From NCBI GenBank assembly GCA_029959195.1, contig CP114121.1:558001-622000 (forward strand): 64,000 nucleotides of DNA, given 5' to 3'. The notes beneath the pieces are model-generated. The model was not told the origin of the DNA. It saw nothing but the letters and a program-made list of their open reading frames with translations, and searched no databases. This document shows positions 57,975-64,000 of this stretch, in pieces; within the stretch, counting starts at the first letter, position 1; each line of letters begins with the position of its first letter. The stretch comes from Dictyophora rubrovolvata (lineage: Eukaryota; Basidiomycota; Agaricomycetes; Phallales; Phallaceae). The translations under genes and the position numbers were made by a program.

Positions 57975-60504
57975 ATGACTTCCTTCTTCGCCTGGTCGCG
58001 ATCCCTTCTCCTTCTTTCATTGGCACAGGTCCTTCTTTACCACACAGTCCTTGCCGATAGAGTCGAATCTCTATGTATGTTTTTTAAAAATCACGCTCTT
58101 GCCTTGTGGGATGGTTGCTCATGTCGCACGCAGTTACAAATTCCGTTACATACTGCTCGCCTCCCGAAGCCATTCTTATTGATGAATTTTCTATCGTATA
58201 TTTTGCCAGTAATCAAACAGTTTCGTTCAATATTTCTGCTGCAAGCGTAGTACGTCTGCCATTTCCTAGTTTTATTCCGTCCCCTTTGCTTCACATTCGA
58301 AACAGGTACCAAAACTCAATGTTACGGCGAACATCTTCCTCAATGTATACGGAATGCAACCCGTCAACGTCACGGAAAACTTTTGTTCCATCCTCAACGG
58401 TGTCGTGTGTAAGTGGCTGTTCTTACTTCTCTAACACTGCCCCCCGTTCATCTACACTAGGTCCGCTACCTACATATAACTTTACCGGTTCGGCAAGCAT
58501 ACCCCTACCCTCTTCCTTGAATGTGGGTTCCAGAGTCCCAGGAATCGCCTATAGGATACCAGACTTGGAGGCTTTCGCTCAATTAACTCTCACAGATATC
58601 GAAACCGGCGATGTCTCCGCTTGTATACAAGCTACGCTGTCCAATGGCTGGTCAGCCCGTCAGCCCGCCGTTGCTTATACTACAGGTGGCTTAACAATTT
58701 TTGCGCTCTTCTCGTCGTTGGTCCATTCTATTCTGCCGAGTACACCCTTCGCTCCTTCTCCGTCATACAACCTGTTATCTGTTGCGCCGACGCGATTTGT
58801 AGACTATGTTCTCCTTTTTCAGCAAATAGCCCTAACTGGCTTCCTACACCTCAACTTTCCTCTCGTTTATCGAGCCTTCGTCACAAACTTTGCGTGGAGC
58901 TTGGGCTTGTTCCCAGATTCTCAACCCATACAAGCTGCCATTAACCGTCTTCGACACCTAACGGGAAGCAAGCTAGGCGATGGCGTACAAAACCCCATCG
59001 CATTCGTCAATCGCGCATTGTCACCGTATAATGAAATTTTGACCGCTGTAACCACGTCGTTGACTCAAAATTTCGGTGATGACAACCTTCTCTTTGGTCG
59101 CGATTCGTCAACCCAGTCCAGCACAGGTCAAGGGACGCCTCCTACCGTTACTCTTAGTGATGGGGACGTCCTTTCTGCGGGTATCCCAGTATATGTCAAC
59201 GCGTTGAATATCGGAACTGCCAATGCGTACATGTCTGTGTTTTTCACGGTCTTGATCGGCGCTGTCGTTGGAGCCGGCATCCTGGGTATCACGTACCTAA
59301 CCTTGGCTTTCATAGCCACAAGAATGAAGGGCAACAGATGGGCCTGGGCCGATGTTTTGCATGCTGAGTTTAGATGGTTTGCTGCCTCTAATGGTATTCG
59401 CTATGTATGTTTCTGAACTTCGTTCGAATATTCGGTTTCGGCTCGCTGACAATTAGTTCTTTTCTCCAGGCCATGATTATCCTTTACCCAGCTCTTGTAC
59501 TAACCTTTTTCGAATGGACCTTACACGATAGTTGGCTTGTAATCTTGCTCTCCGTTATCCTGCTCCTCTCAATAAGCGCCGTCATTCTCTACCCAACCGT
59601 CCAAACCGTTCTCATATCTCGCCGCCAATCCTCCGAGGTATTATACACCATTCCGGCACTAGTACGCACCTACGGTGCACTTTATATCCCCTTCAAACCC
59701 CCAAGATACTACGTATTCATCATCCTTCTCGCCGCCGCTACTCTCAAAAGTATCTTCATCGGTTTTGCCAAATCCAGCGGCTTAACACAAGTTACCGCTG
59801 TATTCATCATCGAGTTCGCTGTTCTGATACTTTTATGTCTTCCACGTCCACCATTTAGGTCTCGAGGTGGCGACGTTCTGGGTATCTATCTCGCGGCTAC
59901 TCGAGTGGTCGGCGCGACACTCATGTTCCCGTTTGTGGAGAAATTCCATATCAAACCTATACCACGCGTTGCGGTAGGATTCGTGTTGATGGTCTTGTTT
60001 AGCGTTGCTGTCATTGTCTTGACTTTGAATGTCGTGTTCAACTTTGGAAAAGGTCTCTTGTGGATGAGACATGGCGACGAACACCTTCGATCTTCAATGG
60101 GCAATTTTGATATTGAAAAACAGCCGACGCCGTCGAATTCGCATTCATTGACGGATGATAATGTATCGGAGGAAAAATCGGAACCGCGCCCAACGAATCC
60201 AACGTTCTCGCAAGAACATGAACGTGCTTCTAGCACTCGCACACCGCCACGACCTCATTCACGACATACTCCAGACATAAACGAAGCGATTAGTCCAGGG
60301 TTTACTATCCCGAGTACTTATACGAGTGAAGACGGCGACACTTCAACTTTCAGGAGTGCACTTCCGTCTACTCCGCATTCGGGTTCTTATTCAGCATCTA
60401 CTCCGTCTACGACTAGAAGTTCGAGGTTTTCCCATCGTCCGTATGAGTCTGGGTCGGAAAATCATCATCATCATCGTTTGTCAACGCATGAAGAAGATAG
60501 TTGA
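57975..60504 (+). CDS. TRP-like / flavin carrier (FLC) family membrane protein
   Basis: Exons 57975-58074, 58134-58249, 58306-58408, 58461-59404 and 59470-60504 give 765 aa. Residues 1-29 are a signal peptide (SLLLLSLAQVLLYHTVLA). An ML-like lumenal domain follows (about 30-160; CSPPEAILIDEF, VTENFCSILNGVVCP, several N-glycosylation sites). Then comes the fungal TRP domain with about nine hydrophobic segments, from the AVAYTTGGLTIFALFSSLVH region to VGFVLMVLFSVAVIVLTLNV (about 645). The last 110 residues are a Ser/Pro/Thr-rich cytosolic tail. Relatives are yeast Flc1-3 and fission yeast Pkd2, linked to calcium, cell-wall and ER flavin functions. The start gives the signal peptide directly. 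Confidence 0.88.
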
Positions 60505-60865
60505 TTATCCATCCCTCCCATAAATACCAGGCTCGATCTAACCATCATTTATTCCTCGTTTGGTTTTCTCATGATATCAATATCTATCGTCATCATTATT
60601 AGCATTGTATAGGGACATTTTTCGCATTTACATTCTTTGCATATCTCACGTTCGTTTTTTCTTCTTCACCCACAATCGGCTTACCTTTAAGTTACAAACT
60701 GCGTAATGGTTCCCGGATACAAATACTCTTTTTTCGGCATTGTAGAATAATTACTGATTAGACAAGCAAAGCATCCTGTTTACATAGACTCTTTCAATAT
60801 AGTCATCGGTTTTATATTGACTTGCAATACTCTCTACTCTAAGGTCGTGCGTGATGTGTATATAC
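60505..60865. other. Intergenic, convergent 3' ends
   Basis: 361 bp between the TRP gene and the end of the ATP synthase gene; no gene seen. Confidence 0.6.
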
Positions 60866-61619
60866 TTAAACACCCTCTGAAAAAGCAAGAGTTCGTCATT
60901 ATAATAGCTTGAGGGAAAAACGGAAGCGGCAAACCTTGGAGTAAGGAGCTGTACTTGTTAACGCGAGACGACGCACTCAAGTCTATTGTTTTCTCGCCAA
61001 AGTCGACGACAAGTCCACCGAGAATACTGGGATTAACCTTTGAAACATAAAATCAGATGAACGCAGCATTCAAAATAAGAACGTTGATATATACCTTGTT
61101 AGTGACTTTTAGAGCCTTGGCCTTTTGAACGACTTGAGATTGCTTGAGAATAGACTCCAGACGAGTCATAGTGGAACGATCCAACGGAGACGCTGAAGTG
61201 ACAATAACCTCCACCTCGCCTTTATGTTTCGAAATCAACTCGTTAAAACCCTCAATAACACCTTCCGTCTCCGACAGTCGCCCGTTCTCAGAAAGCACAG
61301 CGAAAAGATTCTTTGTGACATCGCTCACAGCATCCTTCTTCCCGCCCTCAGCAATCGTATAGATGACCTTCAGCCCTTCAGCGCGTTCTTTAATGGATAA
61401 AGTCGGGTTCTTGATAAAAGCGGCAAGTTCCTTTTGGGATTGAATACCGTTTGAGATGGCTGCCAGTTCGGACTGAACTTTTGTCAGCGTTTGCGGAGAC
61501 TTGGAGAGTGCTGCGGAATAAAGGGCATTGGAGTATTTAAAAGCAATGGATGATGCTGGGCGGCGAAAGAGTGTGGTGGAGGACTTGCCAACCGCTGTTC
61601 GGGCTGGGGTGAGCAACAT
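60866..61619 (-). CDS. ATP5: Mitochondrial ATP synthase OSCP subunit (subunit 5)
   Basis: Exons 61619-61095, 61037-60935 and 60876-60866 give 212 aa. OSCP links the F1 head to the peripheral stalk of ATP synthase. Seen: basic presequence (LLTPARTAVGKSSTTLFRRP), the delta/OSCP start YSNALYSAALS, a mostly helical middle, and the C-terminal signature PSILGGLVVDFGEKTIDLS followed by SSRVNK, which spans the F-type delta motif. The third exon supplies only the last three residues and the stop (SSLLQ then EGV). Reading on without that intron would give a hydrophobic, atypical tail, so the splice is preferred. The ATG at 61619 is chosen over an upstream in-frame one because it begins the presequence. 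Confidence 0.92.
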
Positions 61620-62277
61620 GGTGCGTTGTCGTTTGGAAAGAATTGTAAGCGCCCGTGTCGGGGCGGGATTACAAACTTGCTCCCGCCCCGGTTCGTGCCT
61701 TTGACGAGATTCGTTGAGCCTCCAGGGCCATCTGTCGCCAACGGTATCCACCATTTCATTGCATTGAATTTGCTAATCTTGGTTTTAGCAAATTGATTCT
61801 ACCATGCAGTCATAAAGCTCATTAATCAAGCATCAGCCGGTACCGGTATCAAGTCGGTTCTGTGGTTAACCGTTTTCCGGACTCAAAGTTTTGGCCAACA
61901 ATATACCTGTGGACGGCTTCGAAGCCCCGGAGTTTGTGAAAGCGTCGTGATACAGATATACCATATGGTTTCCTATGCTCGGACTCTTAGCGGAGCGGTG
62001 AACATCTCAATTGCGTCCGTATTACTGTGCTCTTGATGCCAGAGAAGCACAGTGGGATCCGCGTATCTTGAATAACTCCGGCCTTCTGAGAATGTGGAGC
62101 ATGTCATAGACAACTGACAACAGCGAATCTCCGTCAACAGCCCACATCTACCGTTGTCAAATTTTCAAACTTCGCTGCTTCAATCGGATTCTTCCGGCAT
62201 GAGTTGCTCATCCTCATGTATTTAAGGATGCATACTTCTCACACACGAGCAACGGCCGTTCTTACAGGCGACATACC
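61620..62277. other. Divergent intergenic region
   Basis: 658 bp between the starts of the ATP synthase subunit (-) and P450 D (+). A TATTTAAGG element at about 62218 lies some 55 bp before the P450 D ATG. Confidence 0.55.
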
Positions 62278-64000
62278 ATGGGCATTATCGAAACGCTTTG
62301 CTTATTTTCCTCCATCACTTTCTTCCTATTGTATTGGTTCAAAATACGTGTCCGCGTTCCAAAAGGTATCTACCAACCTTAGCACTTCTTTATACCACTG
62401 AGTTACCAATTGATCTAGGGTATAAATTACCTCCCGGCCCTCCGAGGAAATTTTTAATCGGAAATTTATTCGACATTCCTCTTCAAAAGGAATGGCAAAC
62501 ATATGATAAATGGTCCAAGGTTTACGGTTGGTGTAACCAATAACCTTCTCCATAGAGTACTCAGATCTGTTACAGGAGATCTAACGTACTTGAATTTATG
62601 CGGCACTCCCATTCTCTTCGTCAACTCTTATAAATCAATCTCCGAATTATTCGAACAACGCGGAGGACTATATTCCAACCGATTCCACTCAACCCTGCTC
62701 AATGACCTGTAAGCTTCCGATCGTTCCTGACAAGTTGTTATGGTGTGAACCAGGTTTTTTTTAGGGCTGGCTGGGATTGGAGTGTAGCCACGATGCAGCC
62801 CAATGAAATTTGGCGAAAGCATCGTGCGATTATTCACCAGTATTTAGGCAAACCCGCGTTGACGCAATACCGAGGGATCTTCGAAAACTCCGCAAAGTGC
62901 GTGTTTATTTATGTCGTATTATTTAGTCTCACGAAACTTTTATCCCGATTTAGGAATTTATTATATCGTCTTTATCAATCTCCCGATAAATTCGAAGAGC
63001 ATCCCAGACATGCCATCGGAGCACTGATAATCGAGGTACGAATTCTAACATGTAATTAATTATGTAGGCATTGATTGCTCCCAGATGGTTTATGGTATAA
63101 AAACCCTTCCGGAAAATGATCCGTATATAAAATTAGCAGATAACGCTATAAAGTTGATAGCAGAAGTGTCTGCACCGGGTGCATACTTAGTTGATTTTAT
63201 CCCAATCCGTACGTTTTGAATCAGTGTACAATGTTGAATTCGCTCAGGCTTCAGTATCCTATTAGTGAAGTATGTTCCCTCCTGGGTTCCCGGTGCCGGT
63301 TTCCAAAAGAAAGCCAAACAATTAGGTACCGAGGTGACGGCGATGGCTAACGTTCCATTCAATACCGTAAAAGCAGCAATGGTATATATGACAATATCTT
63401 TCCGTCATAATCATCGTCACTGAAGTTTTAACAGAAAACAGGAGATGCGCCGTTTTCAATAGTTGGGGCTTTCCTTGAAGGATCGGAAAATACCAAAGAG
63501 CGCCAGTCAGGTGAAGATGAAAAGACTATTCGCGAAGTAGGTGCCATTGTTTATATGGCCGCGATAGATACGGTAGGTCACCTGATTTTACCACCTAAAC
63601 TTTTTTTCCATATCGCGTCATATGCAGACAGAATCAACACTACATGTTTTTTTCCTGGCCATGCTTTTATATCCGGACATTCAAAAGAAGGCCCAAAAAG
63701 AATTAAATGACGTTCTTGGTGGGGGTACATTCCCATCGTTCGACGACAGAAAGAATCTTCCTTATGTCGAGGCTTTGTGTAAGGAAGTCTTGCGCTGGCA
63801 TCCAGTTGTACCCATCGCTTTTCCGCATATGCTCAAGGAAAATGACATTATTGGTGAATACTTTGTGCCGAAGGGTACTATTGTAGTGGGGAATGCGTGG
63901 TGAGTAAATTGTTTCACTGAAACCTTTTTCTTTTTTCAAAAAAGTTTCCCTCCCGAGGTCTCTTTTACATTCAGAGTCAGTGTATGGGAATGACGCTGAC
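62278..64000 (+). CDS. Cytochrome P450 monooxygenase, copy D (3' end outside window)
   Basis: Fourth member of the local P450 family, with the same exon plan. ATG at 62278. Seen: anchor (SSITFFLLYWFKI), intact first donor after VPKG (aaaag/GTATCT), hinge KLPPGPPRKFLIGN, EWQTYDKWSKVYG, the AGWDWS start of exon 4, WVPGAGFQKKAK, the I-helix region VYMAAIDT, and the K-helix EVLRWHP in exon 63622-63901. Exon 10 begins near 63956 (SLLHSESVYGNDAD) and runs off the window before PERF and the heme loop, so function cannot be judged. It resembles A more than B or C (FQKKA, LLHSESVYG). Exon frames are intact as far as seen. Confidence 0.85.

Noticed and set aside
1-64000. CRISPR arrays, bacterial operons, rRNA genes
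   Set aside because: No regularly spaced repeats, Shine-Dalgarno patterns or rRNA motifs were seen; introns throughout show nuclear fungal DNA.
40885-64000. A full biosynthetic gene cluster
   Set aside because: Only P450s, a methyltransferase of the ICMT type and a small peptide are present. There is no terpene synthase, PKS, NRPS, prenyltransferase or DUF3328 gene, so a pathway cannot be supported.

Overview
This 64 kb window is nuclear DNA of a filamentous basidiomycete, most likely an Agaricomycete. The evidence is gene structure and gene content together: protein genes are cut by many short (about 45-80 nt) GT-AG introns, exons join in frame only when these are removed, and the repertoire includes a DUF6533-type membrane protein, tandem E-class P450s, a PIF1-like helicase relic of the Helitron kind and tiny secreted peptides. 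The species cannot be named from the sequence. All exon joins below were worked out by eye from splice sites and reading frame, with no transcript support.

Layout. 1-27 kb is a gene-dense, mostly housekeeping block: a 5'-truncated cytosolic-type phospholipase A2 (+), a PAS-kinase-like protein kinase (-), an Ssu1-type sulfite exporter (+), a small secreted Cys peptide (+), pyroglutamyl peptidase I (-), a WD40 protein (+), cytochrome bc1 core protein 2 (+), GET1 (+), malate synthase (+), an unknown two-helix membrane protein (+), IPI3 (-) and, from an 82-bp shared promoter, an Ohr/OsmC peroxidase (+). 27-32.5 kb is a 5.5 kb gene desert. At 32.6-35.8 kb lies a large low-complexity protein of unknown function.

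37-54 kb is an accessory region: a DUF6533 membrane protein (-), P450 A (+), a 49-residue secreted peptide with a Lys-Arg site (+), P450 B (+), two small conserved genes (a complex I assembly factor 8 homologue and a DUF1746/Dsc4-like protein, tail to tail), P450 C (-, an inverted near-copy of B), a P450 exon relic (-) and a helicase relic (+). 55-64 kb holds a Ste14-like methyltransferase (+), a TRP/flavin-carrier-like channel protein (+), the OSCP subunit of mitochondrial ATP synthase (-) and P450 D (+), cut by the window end.

The genes do not form one obvious pathway. Several are mitochondrial (QCR2, OSCP, the complex I assembly factor, probably the phospholipase and Ohr), but such a mix is common by chance in compact fungal genomes. 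The P450 family is the one clear local expansion: four related copies and a relic, with TATA boxes about 40-55 bp before the ATG and decay of the intron 1 splice donor in two copies. The best candidates for something undescribed are the two short secreted peptide genes at 11.5 kb and 43.8 kb. The first carries an internally duplicated ten-residue cysteine motif in which each copy is split by an intron at the same codon.
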